Counted from the stretch's first letter, positions 11,501-20,323 are shown. The stretch: 62,490 nt of DNA from an uncultured Methanobrevibacter sp. (GCF_902769175.1 NZ_CACXNW010000010.1:1-62490), one strand, 5' to 3'. Notes: generated by a model from the sequence alone, not told the origin. Numbers and translations are program-made.

Positions 11501-13087
11501 GTTACAACATCATTTGACTTTAATTATCCTGGATACATTCCTTCTAATATCAGCTCTTCTGTAAGCTTAGACATTTATTATGGTGGACTTACAAGTTTTG
11601 TTCAAGTGGAAAACATCATTACCATTGCAAAATCCCAGGATGAAGTGATAATAAGATTATTGGATTGGAATTCAAGCCCATTAGTTAATAAGAACATTTT
11701 AATCAGCTTATTGAGTGGTGGTGATGATTTCAGTCCTGTTTCATTAGTTACTGATGAAGAGGGAAATGCAAGATTCATATTGGATTTGGTTTCTGGCAAT
11801 TACAAGTTTTTAGCCTCATTTGAAGGAATGGATTATTATGATCCATCAAACATGAGCTTTAATGTAACAGTTAATCAAATCCTTAGTGAAATCAAGGTCT
11901 TTGGCGATATTGACTTAAGCAATCTCACTACATATGCCAAATCAAATGATGAGATAATCTTCTATTTGATTGATGATGACTCAAACATCATTAAGGACAA
12001 GACAATCAGTTTGGCTATAATGGATTTAAGTCAAGGGTCAAGTCAAGAATCAAGTCAAGAATATGAGCTAATCAGTGATGAGGATGGATACTTTAAGTTT
12101 AACATAGACTTAATTTATGGAACTTATGGCTTTAATTTGGATTTCATGGGAGATGATGTTTACAAACAATCAGAGTTAAGCTTCAATGTAAATGTCATAA
12201 GGAGAGAAGCTCCTACCATTTCCATTGAAAAGAAGATATTGGATGTTTATGATAACCTTAAGATAAGTTTGAAAGATGTAAATGGAGATGGATTGGCTAA
12301 TAAGACCCTTAAGCTCATAATCACTAGGAGCAAAGATGATCCACGCTCTTTATTGACTGAAACTGATGAGAATGGAATCGTTGAATTGATTAATCTCTAT
12401 GCAGGATCTTACAGTATTAATGCAAGCTTTGAAAATGATGACGTTTATGAGGATGCTGCATTAATTGACAGTTTCTCAGTTATTAGAAAGGATACTCAGA
12501 TAAGCTTTATTGATATGGTTACCACAGCTGTTGACGCTAAATCTGATGGAGCAAAAACTGGAGAGTACTTCATTTGGCAATTGTTGGATGGAGAAGGCAA
12601 TCCAATTGCAAACACTCCTATGCAAATAGGATTCAATGGTGTGGTATATACCTATGAAAAGGATGGAATCTGCACTGATGAGAATGGATTTGCTAAATTG
12701 CAAATCAATCTTGGTTACAAGGGCGTTTACACATTTGCTGTATGCTACTTGGGAGATGATTACTATAAGGCGTCATTTGTAGTTGCTAAAATCACTGTAA
12801 ACACACAAAACGGCACTTTAGAAGTTCCTAATAAATCCTATGCAGCAAGTGCTAAGACCAAAACATTAACTGCAAGCTTCAAGTCTGCAAAAGGAAACCC
12901 AGTTGCAGATAAGTGGGTCACTTTCACAGTAGCTGGAAAAACATATAAGGCAAAAACCAATGCTAAAGGTCTTGCAAGTGTCAATGTAAGCTTAAATAAA
13001 AAGGGAACTTATAATTTCACTGCAAAGTATGCAGGAGACAGTACATATTCAGCTATTAGCAAAACAGCAAAGCTAACAATAAAATAG
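8549..13087 (+). CDS. Adhesin-like surface protein with papain-family (C1) protease domain
   Basis: A 1512-residue secreted protein with signal peptide (1-25), an acidic Ser/Asp linker, beta-helix repeats (about 140-480), then a C1-type cysteine peptidase. The catalytic residues are visible: Cys512 in GACWAFST with the oxyanion-hole Gln a few residues before, His652 in SNHAVTLVGWDD and Asn682 in KNSWG. Next come a DUF11-like domain (about 893-985), Ig-like domains and the shared C-terminal module (about 1315-1512). C1 domains in adhesin-like proteins of methanogens may cut surface proteins or, as suggested for related enzymes, wall peptides; which applies is not shown. TGGGGATTTT precedes ATG 8549. 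It probably forms its own transcription unit, like its upstream paralogue. Confidence 0.92.
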   Translation: MKINKLLIIALIIFALICLPISFASDLNIDQIGDSNSGFESINQGDISSDNNLKLYSDNSLSDSDSVSDDNSDDSLTNGLSDSNSNSDDSNLINQNIEDENNLKDYNQAQHSLGNADTKDYDSPNLDINFTKLNVTFTDGNTIFVNASYTGDLESGTRENPFKTINAAYNQFISSSNTKTNIFLANGLYTASRRMTLSKSVNIVGESTSNTIISGDNIYQIFYISPPMAYGAVSPFVNIFNLTFTKGTSYYGGALYVNESGSSIVNVNFINNTAVNTTYSYSKTYPGSGGAVYIDKGFVKFYNTSFIDNKALGKTDAYGGALLNDMGEITIISCNFENNSVIALNGAGGALYDYSGITVLFNSTVYNNIVNSTVSMGGGISNWQSHNIYVFNSTIDSNKLYGNYTFGSAIINKANYFIMANTTISNNLANGTSDINGTIFNLNGILNFSNLVFENNILKNPQSNLFMCLEDQLILERPFSDDLLLDLPSKYDFRDYGLVNPLVKDQAGAGACWAFSTLEALESYLLKYENASYDFSENNMKNLMGYYGLNGTDWSDGGNHYMSLAYLLRWSGPVNETQDPYNDSDHSSKSNLNLTKHVQDVLYIPVRLNYMDLNQVKYALMTYGALYTTMHADDSFRYTIDYYRDVISVSNHAVTLVGWDDNYSADNFAVRPHGDGAFIIKNSWGKDNGYEGYWYISYYDKAFVSYGLDVLAAMAFTNVENVTNYKTNYQYDILGNTFESIGFTCSTAWFANQFKAKNNNPLAAFGFYSYGDSSYFVNITVNDVEKYVQEGFVKGAGYHTVKLDELVELTKNDIFRVAVKLTTPITLFPVAIESQRADYSSGADAEEGQSFISPDGINWYDLAEYNQPIKFYQYAEEHTLEKANVCLKAYAVGSADMFMNLKSNSTVYYDGDIVEFTLTISNEGDAIENVNVSAILDRGTSIKSVTYYKGSFDYSSKVWHLDRLSQGETVTLKLKITVHHIKDIVTTSFDFNYPGYIPSNISSSVSLDIYYGGLTSFVQVENIITIAKSQDEVIIRLLDWNSSPLVNKNILISLLSGGDDFSPVSLVTDEEGNARFILDLVSGNYKFLASFEGMDYYDPSNMSFNVTVNQILSEIKVFGDIDLSNLTTYAKSNDEIIFYLIDDDSNIIKDKTISLAIMDLSQGSSQESSQEYELISDEDGYFKFNIDLIYGTYGFNLDFMGDDVYKQSELSFNVNVIRREAPTISIEKKILDVYDNLKISLKDVNGDGLANKTLKLIITRSKDDPRSLLTETDENGIVELINLYAGSYSINASFENDDVYEDAALIDSFSVIRKDTQISFIDMVTTAVDAKSDGAKTGEYFIWQLLDGEGNPIANTPMQIGFNGVVYTYEKDGICTDENGFAKLQINLGYKGVYTFAVCYLGDDYYKASFVVAKITVNTQNGTLEVPNKSYAASAKTKTLTASFKSAKGNPVADKWVTFTVAGKTYKAKTNAKGLASVNVSLNKKGTYNFTAKYAGDSTYSAISKTAKLTIK

Positions 13088-13097
13088 TTTTTATGAA

Positions 13098-13217
13098 TAG
13101 AATAGTTAAGAGCTATCCTATTTTTTCTTTATTTTTATTATTTTAAGAGCTATTCTATTTTTTCTTTATTTTTATTATTTTAAGAGCTATTCTATTTTTT
13201 CTTTATTTTTTAAGAAT
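13098..13217 (+). terminator. Hairpin terminator with triplicated 37-bp distal arm
   Basis: AATAGAATAG and CTATCCTATT form a stem with one mismatch followed by a T-run, just after the protease-adhesin stop. The distal arm plus T-run (TAAGAGCTATCCTATTTTTT) is then repeated at 13107, 13144 and 13181 with an exact 37-bp period, giving three T-tracts in a row. Confidence 0.8.
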
Positions 13218-13611
13218 TTCTGATATTGTTGGTTTTTTCTTTATTTCCTTTATTTTTCAGATTTTTTTGTTGTTAGTTTTTTATTTTTTAAGAATTTCCG
13301 GGTATTTGTTTTTTATTATTTTGTTTTTTTTTCAGATTTTTTTGTTGTTAGTTTTTTATTTTTTAAGAATTTCTGGATATTTGTTTTTTATTATTTTGTT
13401 TTTTTTTTTTTCAATTTTTTGTTATAAGTTTTTTATTTTTTTAATCTTTAATTACAAATCAAATTTCTTTTTTTATTATACTATAAATATTAAAAAAATT
13501 AGATATTAAAATAGAATCATGAATAGTTTATTCGAAATAATCTTTAAATTATCATGAATATTTTTTAAAAATTTCAAATTTTATAATTATTTTAGACTTT
13601 AAGGTGAGTTA
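13218..13611. repeat. T-rich gap with 75-bp duplication
   Basis: A segment starting CAGATTTTTTTGTTGTTAG occurs at 13258 and 13333, with partial further copies. An open frame here (13267-13509) is only T-rich low complexity and I do not call it a gene. The dadD promoter must lie near 13540-13590, and AAGGTGAG is its ribosome site. Confidence 0.7.
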
Positions 13612-14937
13612 ATGGAAAGTCAAAACATATTAATTAAGAATGCTACCATAGTAAATCCATTAGGAAATGGAAAAACAGAAGAGAAAAATGCAGATGTATT
13701 GATTGTTGAAGATAAGATTGCTGAAATCAACCAAACAATAGATGAATCAAATGCAGAAAAGATAATTGACGCTACTGATAAGATATTGATGCCAGGTCTC
13801 GTCAACACTCACACCCATATTTCAATGTCCCTTTTACGTGGAATAGCTGATGACTTGGAATTGGACACTTGGCTAAACGATCATATTTGGCCTATGGAAG
13901 CACACCTCAACAGAGAGTACTGCTACATAGGTGCACTTCTTGGTGCTGCTGAAATGATCAAGTCAGGTACAACCACATTTTCAGACATGTACTTCTATAT
14001 GGATGGAGTTGCTCAAGCAGTTGAGGAAATAGGCATGAGGGCAGTGCTCTCATATGGTATGATTGATTTCGGCATTGAGGAAAAACGTGAAAACGAGTTT
14101 AAGGAAAACATTGCCCTTGTCAAAGATCACCACAATACTGCTGATGGCAGAATCACTACAATGTTTGGTCCACACTCAATATACACCACTTCAGCTGAGC
14201 TTCTTGAAAGGGTCAGAAAGGAAGCGGCTAAGTACCAAGTTGGTATCCACATTCATATGAATGAAACCATGAAGGAAATTAATGACTGTAAGGAAAACCA
14301 TCAAAATAAAAGACCCTTCGAGTATTTAGATGAACTTGGCATATTAGGTAGTGATATTGTAGCTGCTCACGCTGTATGGTTAGACCAAAATGAGATAGAT
14401 TTGATAAAAAAGTATGATGTCAAGCTTTCACACAACCCATGCAGTAACATGAAACTTGCTTCAGGTGCATCACCTGTAGGTGAACTTTTAAGTCAAAGTG
14501 TATGTGTTGGATTAGGTACTGATGGTGCATCAAGCAACAACAATCTTGACATGTTTGATGAGATGAAATTTGCAGCACTTCTTCAAAAGCTTTCCACACT
14601 TAATCCTAAATTGGCTAATGCAGATGAAGTGATAAACATGGCAACTTATAATGGTGCAAAGGCTTTAGGCATTGATGCAGGAGCTGTTGAAGTAGGGAAA
14701 AAGGCAGACCTTATTCTTGTTGACACCAATGCTCCTAACATGACTCCAATGAGCAATGCCATTTCATCTAATCTTGTATATTCTGCAAATGGATCTAATG
14801 TTGACACTACCATTTGTAATGGTAAGGTTCTTATGGAAGGTCGAAAATTGCTTACAGTAGATGAAGGCCATATCTTATCTGAAGCAAAAAGAGCTATTGC
14901 AGAAATGAAAGAGCTTAGAGAAGCTGACTCTGAATAA
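13612..14937 (+). CDS. dadD: 5'-deoxyadenosine / MTA / SAH deaminase (amidohydrolase)
   Basis: A 441-residue amidohydrolase that deaminates 5'-deoxyadenosine, a by-product of radical-SAM enzymes, and probably also S-adenosylhomocysteine and methylthioadenosine to the inosine forms. Metal-site motifs are visible: NTHTHISM near residue 65, HIHMNET near 218, AAHAVWLD near 260 and GTDGASSNNNLDMF near 305. Length and motifs fit the MTA/SAH deaminase family and its methanogen member DadD. AAGGTGAG lies just before ATG 13612. It appears to be a single-gene unit. The exact substrate preference cannot be read from sequence. Confidence 0.9.
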   Translation: MESQNILIKNATIVNPLGNGKTEEKNADVLIVEDKIAEINQTIDESNAEKIIDATDKILMPGLVNTHTHISMSLLRGIADDLELDTWLNDHIWPMEAHLNREYCYIGALLGAAEMIKSGTTTFSDMYFYMDGVAQAVEEIGMRAVLSYGMIDFGIEEKRENEFKENIALVKDHHNTADGRITTMFGPHSIYTTSAELLERVRKEAAKYQVGIHIHMNETMKEINDCKENHQNKRPFEYLDELGILGSDIVAAHAVWLDQNEIDLIKKYDVKLSHNPCSNMKLASGASPVGELLSQSVCVGLGTDGASSNNNLDMFDEMKFAALLQKLSTLNPKLANADEVINMATYNGAKALGIDAGAVEVGKKADLILVDTNAPNMTPMSNAISSNLVYSANGSNVDTTICNGKVLMEGRKLLTVDEGHILSEAKRAIAEMKELREADSE

Positions 14938-15060
14938 GCAAGATTTGAGAATGGAGATTTATCTTTTAAATTATTTTTTCTTTTTCTTTATTTTAATTAA
15001 ATCTATATTGCTTAAGTTAAATTTATTTAGTTTATATTTGTCTATTTTTTATTATTTTAA

Positions 15061-16041
15061 TTGAATATTGGAGAGGGTATTATTAAAATTCAAGCTGTAA
15101 AATTTTATGAAAAAGGTTTTGCCAATCAAAGCTTTGCTTTTGGTGGTGAAGAAGGTCCTGAAAACTTTGATAGTTCTGTTCTTTATCATTCATCTTTGCA
15201 GAACTATGTTATTGACACTGGTGATGAAATAATTCTTGTCGATACGGGTGTACCTAAGGAAACACCGGAAACTGCACCTAATTATGATTTTGGAATTTAT
15301 ACTGGAAGAAAGATTACAGATTATGTCTCTGCATTGGAAGACTTAGGATACTCACCTGATCAGGTTTCTAAAATATTGGTTACCCATAAGCATGAAGACC
15401 ACACTGGCGAGCTTCGCTCTTTCCCAAATGCAAAAATCTACATCTCTCCAGAAGATGCTGATGCTATGGGGCTTGAAGGAGACAATGTAGTCCGTGCAGA
15501 ATACAAGGATGGAGCATACTATAACTTTGAAGCATCTGATAAGATTGCTGATGGAATTTATTTCCTTCCAGCAAAGGGACACACTCTTGGAAACAGCATT
15601 GTCATTGTTGAGGATGATGGTCTCTTTTATATGATTCATGGAGACATTACATATACTGATGAGGCAATCTATGCAAACAAATTGTCAGTTGTTTTTGAAG
15701 ACCTTGCCCTTGCTCGTGAAACAATGGATAAGATTAGGGAATTCATTAGGAATCATCCAACAGTTTACATCTCTACCCACACTCCTCTTGGATATGAAAA
15801 CCTTGAGGCAAAAAGGGTTATGGATTTGGATAATCCTCCTGAAACAATAGCCATTGATTATGAAATCGAGGAAAAGGAAGCTACTGGAAAGTATGTCTGT
15901 TCTGTTTGCGGCTATGTTTATGATCCTGAAATTGGTGATGAAGAGCATGGAATTCCAGCAGGAACTCCATTTGAGGAATTGCCTGATGACTGGAAATGTG
16001 CAAGATGCAGACAGGATAAGGACAAATTCAATAAGGCATAA
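15061..16041 (+). CDS. Metallo-beta-lactamase fold protein fused to rubredoxin
   Basis: The N-terminal about 270 residues form a metallo-beta-lactamase fold: [10 protein letters not shown] carries the HxHxDH metal motif, and GHTLGNS and IHGD supply further ligands. The C-terminal about 55 residues are a rubredoxin with [16 protein letters not shown] and CARC, the Fe(Cys)4 site. A rubredoxin tail points to electron transfer, as in detoxifying oxidoreductases, but no flavodoxin domain is present, so it is not a standard flavodiiron protein. The start is uncertain: TTG 15061 has no ribosome site, while GGAGAGGGT (15070-15078) lies inside the frame just ahead of ATT 15082. It is next to other redox genes. 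Confidence 0.85.
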   Translation: MNIGEGIIKIQAVKFYEKGFANQSFAFGGEEGPENFDSSVLYHSSLQNYVIDTGDEIILVDTGVPKETPETAPNYDFGIYTGRKITDYVSALEDLGYSPDQVSKILVTHKHEDHTGELRSFPNAKIYISPEDADAMGLEGDNVVRAEYKDGAYYNFEASDKIADGIYFLPAKGHTLGNSIVIVEDDGLFYMIHGDITYTDEAIYANKLSVVFEDLALARETMDKIREFIRNHPTVYISTHTPLGYENLEAKRVMDLDNPPETIAIDYEIEEKEATGKYVCSVCGYVYDPEIGDEEHGIPAGTPFEELPDDWKCARCRQDKDKFNKA

Positions 16042-16065
16042 TTTAAAGCTATTTAGACTATTTAA

Positions 16066-16105
16066 AAATAGATTTCTCTTTTAGAGCAATCTATTTTTCT
16101 TTTTT
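16066..16105 (+). terminator. Intrinsic terminator after MBL-rubredoxin gene
   Basis: AAAATAGATT and AATCTATTTT form a perfect 10-bp stem around TCTCTTTTAGAGC, followed by TTCTTTTTTT. Confidence 0.8.
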
Positions 16106-16119
16106 TAAAAGGTTTAAGC

Positions 16120-16599
16120 ATGAAAATCTTATATTTTACTTCAACAGGGAACAACTTATATATTGCTAAACAATTAGGTGGAGAATTATTGAGCATTCCA
16201 CAATTGATTAAGGAAAACATCTACGATTTTGAAGACGATTCTATTGGGATAATATTTCCTGTCTTTTATGTTAATGCCCCTAAGATTGTTAGGGAATTTA
16301 TTGAAAAGGCAAATTTCAAAACAGATTATTTCTTCTTGATAGCTTCCTATGGCTCTGATGGAGATCAGAATGCATTTAAAATTTTAAAGAAGACTTTCAA
16401 GAAAAAGGGATTGGAGGTAAATTATACCAATTCGGTTTTAATGGTTGACAATTACTTGCCAATGTTTGACATGAAAGAGGAAAAGGAAATCAAGGATGAT
16501 TCTGAAATCGACAATCAAATAAAGGTTATTAAAAGTGATTTGAGTCAAGAAAGGAGTTCCACCTTAAGAAAAGATCCGTTTCTGACATTCCATTCATAG
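16120..16599 (+). pseudogene. EFR1-type flavodoxin-ferredoxin protein, flavodoxin half (frameshifted)
   Basis: Starts MKILYFTSTGNNLYIAKQLG, the FMN-phosphate loop of a flavodoxin-like domain. In EFR1-type proteins this domain is followed by two [4Fe-4S] sites in the same chain. Here the frame runs out at 16599, while the ferredoxin half continues in another frame. Adding one A in the A-run at 16569-16572 would restore one protein of about 250 residues (LRKRSVSDIPFIEKVLESTM). It is therefore a broken gene or carries a sequencing error. It presumably acted as a cytoplasmic electron carrier or reductase. Confidence 0.8.
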
Positions 16600-16877
16600 A
16601 AAAGGTATTGGAATCAACAATGACTAAAAGATTCCATATAATTGTTGGTGATGGATGTTCAAATTGTAGGATATGTGCAAGGATTTGCCCTAAAGGAAAT
16701 ATAGATTTAAGCGGTGAAAAACCAGCTATTGGTGATGATTGCTTGTTTTGTCTTGGATGTGTTCACCACTGCAAGGAGAATGTATTTACTATAAACAATG
16801 AGAAAAATAGTGAGGAGAGATATTCTAATCCTCATATTAAAGTTTCTGAAATCATTAAAAGCAATAATATGCTTTGA
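16574..16877 (+). pseudogene. EFR1-type protein, ferredoxin half (frameshifted)
   Basis: This part carries two [4Fe-4S] cluster motifs, CSNCRICARICPKG and CLFCLGCVHHCKEN, preceded by IPFIEKVLESTMTKRFH, the usual linker of EFR1-family proteins. No ribosome site precedes the TTG at 16608, which supports a continuation of the upstream flavodoxin half rather than a separate ferredoxin gene. Its end converges on and overlaps the flavodoxin remnant on the other strand. Confidence 0.8.
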
Positions 16878-17070
16878 TTTTATTTATTTTTTTAATTCTT
16901 TTCATTTCAATTGTGGATCTGCTGGTTTTATCCATATAATCTAAGTCTGCTGTTGTGTATGGGGTTTCAGGAGCTATTTCAAAAATGTCTGCATCAAGTG
17001 CATTTGCCACTTTTTCTGCCACTCCTTTGGTTACTCCGCTTGCTGAGAAATAAGTTACTAAAGTTGTCAT
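16855..17070 (-). pseudogene. Truncated flavodoxin remnant
   Basis: Starts with a good ribosome site (GGTGAT) and [20 protein letters not shown], a flavodoxin N-terminus with FMN-binding loop, and matches the family up to about STIEMK (near 16908). The rest of the usual about 150 residues is missing; the tail is a Lys-rich run ending where the EFR1 gene ends. A deletion between the two convergent genes would explain both. It lies downstream of the broken aldo/keto reductase on the same strand, possibly once an operon. Confidence 0.75.
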
Positions 17071-17168
17071 TTTATCACCTTTATAATAGTTTTTTTTTTA
17101 AATGTCTTTTTGGATTTTTTTTCAATAATAAAAATTTTTTCTTAGGTTTTTTTATTCGAAGCTACTGC

Positions 17169-17579
17169 TTATTCAAAGGTATTTACAACATCTTTTAGAA
17201 GTGTTGGAATATCCAGCTTTTGTGTACATATTGCTATGCAGGATTCACATTCTGTACATGCAGATGCTGGTGCATTTGCAGCTGCAGTGGTTCCATAGAT
17301 TGCATGCAATGAAGGAAGTGAATACATCTTTTCACTGTTGTATAATTCAAAGAAATCAGGTATAGGGATTCCTGCAGGACATTCCTTAAGGCAATATCCG
17401 CAGTAGCTGCAGTCTATTGCAATAAGCTGCTTGATTTCATCTGCCATTTTAAGGACGAATTCATTTTCCTCTTTGCTCATAGGTTCAAATGGTTTGAATA
17501 CTTGGCAGTTCTCTTTCATCTGCTCGATGTTTCCTACACCGCTTAAAACCACCTTAACGTTTTTATGGCTTGCTGCAAA
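17169..17579 (-). pseudogene. Aldo/keto reductase with Fe-S tail, C-terminal part (frameshifted)
   Basis: Reads VVLSGVGNIEQMKENCQVF, then a ferredoxin-like tail with CSYCGYCLKECP and CTECESCIAICTQ, two [4Fe-4S]-type motifs. It aligns along its whole length with residues about 245-370 of the intact paralogue at 19154-20323, but lacks that protein's Lys/Arg-rich extension. Its frame begins directly after the missing base near 17584. Confidence 0.85.
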
Positions 17580-17581
17580 TC

Positions 17582-18277
17582 TTAAGCAGCTTCAACTAAA
17601 GTCATTCCTTTATCTTGGAACTTTTCCTTGATGTTATCTGGAAGGTTGAATAAGGTTCCACCTTTAATAGGTTCCATAACAATTACTTCCTTGCCGTATT
17701 TTTCACAGATTTCATAATTCTTTCTTGATTCGGTAAGCTTGCTTTCCCAATCGAGATAGTTTAATTGAAGCTGTACAACATCGATTGCATCACCATATTT
17801 TTCAAGAATCTCTTCAAGCAAATCTGCTCTGTCATGGTAGCTGATGCCGATTTTCTTAGCTATTCCATTTTCCTTCATTTTTTTGATGTAATCAAAACTG
17901 TTGCAGTTTTCAGCTATTTGAAGGAATGTTTCGTTGATATTATGAATCAGCAATACATCAAAGAAATCTGTTCCTAATCTTTCAAGCATGATGTCTACAA
18001 ATTTTTGGTTATCCTCTTCGCTTCTTAAGGCCCATGTAGGTATTTTGTCAGCTATTTTAAATGACTCTCTTGGGTATCTTTCTACAAGTCCAATCTTTAA
18101 GGCAGCTTCTGAAGCACCATTGTGGTATGCATAAGAGGTGTCAAAATAGTTGAAACCTTGATCCATGTAATAGTCAATCATCTCTGTAACATCATCATAA
18201 TTTATGGAACTTTGATCATTTTCATCTTCCAAATCCAATCTCATAGCTCCAAATCCAAACATAACATCATCGCTCAT
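17582..18277 (-). pseudogene. Aldo/keto reductase, N-terminal part (frameshifted)
   Basis: Starts at ATG 18277; the longer GTG start at 18286 is inside the ribosome site AGGTGA. FGFGAMRLDLE, FNYFDTSYAYHNG and KKIGISYHDRADL are the aldo/keto reductase barrel. Translation ends at TAA in place of GCC TTA: the intact copy has two G (plus strand CTTAAGGCAGC) where this one has one (CTTAAGCAGC, 17581-17590). A single-base deletion thus splits the gene. These Fe-S aldo/keto reductases are common in anaerobes; the substrate is unknown. It is divergent from the MarR gene. Confidence 0.85.
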
Positions 18278-18414
18278 AGTTGTCACCTAAAGTTAATTTT
18301 AATTAATCTAAATGTTTTTCAAATCATTTTCAAATCATTTTTTTAATTATAATTTAAAATATAATTTAAGATTAATATATTTAAAAATATTTTATAAAAC
18401 ATAATATATAAATC

Positions 18415-18427
18415 TTTCCTAAGGAAA
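18415..18427. promoter_or_regulatory. Palindrome in MarR / aldo-keto reductase divergent promoter
   Basis: TTTCCT A AGGAAA is a perfect 6-bp-arm palindrome between the broken aldo/keto reductase (start 18277) and the MarR gene (start 18518). It lies just ahead of TATA-like TTTATATATC (about 18449). It is a candidate operator for the neighbouring MarR protein. Confidence 0.45.
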
Positions 18428-18517
18428 CAGTTACTTTATGAAAATGTTTATATATCTTAAAAATATAGTATTAATAAGTTCAAGTTTAAAGTTTAAGTTA
18501 AAAATAAGGTGATTTAT

Positions 18518-18973
18518 TTGCCATTGCCTAGTCAGTTTATTGAAGAAAATCCTGAAGATATAAGAATTTATCATTTCGTAGAGGAATTGGTGGGAAGCTT
18601 TAAAAATTTCATTGTCAATGATTTTGAAGATGAGGATATAACTATTGTAGAACTTCCTTTTTTACTTAGAATAAGATTTTCAAATGAAGGAACCCAAAAA
18701 GAATTGGTAAATTTATTTCAAGTCAGTGAGGGATATACAGCAAAGCTTTTAAGACGCTTTGAAGTGGCAGGTCTTATTGAAAGAATCGAAGACCCTTCTA
18801 ATAGGCGTAGAAAATTAGTAAAATTAACTGATAAATGTATAAAAAGAACTGATAAGATATTGAAGTACATTGACTATTGGGAAGAAACAGCTTTAGATGG
18901 ACTAGATGATGATGAGGTTAAAGTTTTAAAAAAGGCTTTATTGAAGCTTGTTTTAAATACTGAAAAACTTTAA
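18518..18973 (+). CDS. MarR-family transcriptional regulator
   Basis: A protein of about 151 residues with the MarR winged helix: helix-turn-helix around ELVNLFQVSEGYTAKLLRRF and the wing EDPSNRRRKLVKLTDKC, then a C-terminal dimerisation helix. I choose TTG 18518 because AAGGTGAT (18506-18513) is the ribosome site and the GTG at 18509 is inside it. Its place between two Fe-S aldo/keto reductase genes suggests that it controls them. MarR proteins usually repress and respond to small ligands or oxidants; no sensing Cys pair stands out. Confidence 0.88.
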   Translation: MPLPSQFIEENPEDIRIYHFVEELVGSFKNFIVNDFEDEDITIVELPFLLRIRFSNEGTQKELVNLFQVSEGYTAKLLRRFEVAGLIERIEDPSNRRRKLVKLTDKCIKRTDKILKYIDYWEETALDGLDDDEVKVLKKALLKLVLNTEKL

Positions 18974-19002
18974 TCTATTTTTTATTTTTTTAAATTATCT
19001 TG

Positions 19003-19160
19003 GGATATTTTTTTCTCTAAGGTGATTTTTTTCCTATTTTTTTTAGAATTAGAGTATTTTATTTTAAGGTGATTTTTTTCCTATTTTTTTTTAGAATTAG
19101 AGTATTTTATTTTAAGGTGATTTTTTTCCTATTTTTTTTTAGAATTAGAGTATTTATCTA
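19003..19160. repeat. Three tandem 47-48 bp units between convergent genes
   Basis: AAGGTGATTTTTTTCCTATT through TTAGAATTAGAGTATTTTATTTT recurs at 19019, 19066 and 19114. The last unit runs into the final codons of the aldo/keto reductase on the minus strand. The T-runs may serve as terminators for the MarR gene. Confidence 0.85.
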
Positions 19161-20323
19161 AGGCAATATTTTTTAATAAATTTCTCAATTGCTCTTTTAA
19201 TTTTTCTTTTATAACTTCCTTCAAAGCAATCAGCAACATCCTTCAATAATTCTGGTATGTTTAGCTTTTGTGTGCAGATATTCTTGCATCTACCACATTC
19301 GGTGCATGCTGATGCTGGAGGGCATGTTGCAAGAAGTGCTCCATATATTGAATAGAATGAATGAAGTGAATACATCTTTTCACTATTGTATAGTTCAAAG
19401 TAATCAGGTATAGGCATGCCAATAGGACATTCATCTAAACAGTATCCGCAGTAGCTGCAGTCGATTGCAATAAGCTTTTTGATTTCATCAGCCATGCTTA
19501 GCATAAAGTCTTTCTCTTCTTCATCTATTGGATTGAATGGATTGAACACTTTACAATTCTCTTTCATCATTTCAATATTGCCCACTCCACTTAAAACCAC
19601 TGTGACGTTTTTAGGACTTCCTGCAAATCTTAAGGCAGCTTCAACTAGGCTCATTCCATTTTCATTGAATTTTTCCTTGATATGGGCTGGCAAATCGAAT
19701 AATGTTCCTCCTTTCAAAGGTTCCATTACAATCACTTCCTTGCCGTACTTTTCGCAGACTTCATAATTCTTTCTTGCTTCTGTAAGTTTGCTTTCCCAAT
19801 CAAGATAGTTTATCTGAAGCTGTACCACATCAATCATTTCCCCATATTTTTCAAGGATTTTTTCAAGCAATTCTGATTTGTCATGATAGCTGAATCCAAT
19901 TTTTCGTGCCTTTCCTTCATCTTTCATTTTTTGAAGGTATTCAAAGGACTTGAATTTTTCAACAAAAGGCAGGAATGCTTCATTTAAGTCATGAATAAGA
20001 AAGACATCAAAATAATCTATTCCAAGGTTTTTGAGCATTTCGCTTGCATATTTTTCATTGTCTGCTTCACTTTTAACTAACCAAATAGGTAACTTATTAG
20101 CTATTCTAAAGGATTCTCTCGGATATCTTCCTACAAGCCCAATTTTCAATACCTCTTGAGCTGCTCCATTGTGATAAGTATAGCCTGTGTCAAAGTAGTT
20201 GAAACCTTGATCCATATAATAATCGATCATCTCCATCACATCATCGTTATTTATGGAACTGATATCATTTTCCTTTTCCAAATCCAGTCTCATGGTTTCA
20301 AATCCAAAAATAACTTCACTCAT
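19154..20323 (-). CDS. Aldo/keto reductase with C-terminal [4Fe-4S] ferredoxin-like domain
   Basis: About 389 residues. The first about 270 form an aldo/keto reductase TIM barrel (FNYFDTGYTYHNG, IGFSYHDKSELL, VVLSGVGNIEMM); the tail has CSYCGYCLDECP and CTECGRCKNICTQ, two [4Fe-4S]-type sites, and ends in a basic stretch. I favour ATG 20323 because the broken paralogue starts at the equivalent MSD; a second ATG is at 20332. It is about 75 percent similar by eye to the copy at 17169-18277, so the pair arose by duplication around the MarR gene. Substrate unknown; a NAD(P)H- or ferredoxin-linked carbonyl reductase is likely. Confidence 0.9.
   Translation of the reverse strand: MSEVIFGFETMRLDLEKENDISSINNDDVMEMIDYYMDQGFNYFDTGYTYHNGAAQEVLKIGLVGRYPRESFRIANKLPIWLVKSEADNEKYASEMLKNLGIDYFDVFLIHDLNEAFLPFVEKFKSFEYLQKMKDEGKARKIGFSYHDKSELLEKILEKYGEMIDVVQLQINYLDWESKLTEARKNYEVCEKYGKEVIVMEPLKGGTLFDLPAHIKEKFNENGMSLVEAALRFAGSPKNVTVVLSGVGNIEMMKENCKVFNPFNPIDEEEKDFMLSMADEIKKLIAIDCSYCGYCLDECPIGMPIPDYFELYNSEKMYSLHSFYSIYGALLATCPPASACTECGRCKNICTQKLNIPELLKDVADCFEGSYKRKIKRAIEKFIKKYCLR

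Noticed and set aside
13267..13509. Open frame rich in Phe/Ile
   Set aside because: Low-complexity T-rich duplicated sequence after a terminator, without a ribosome site.
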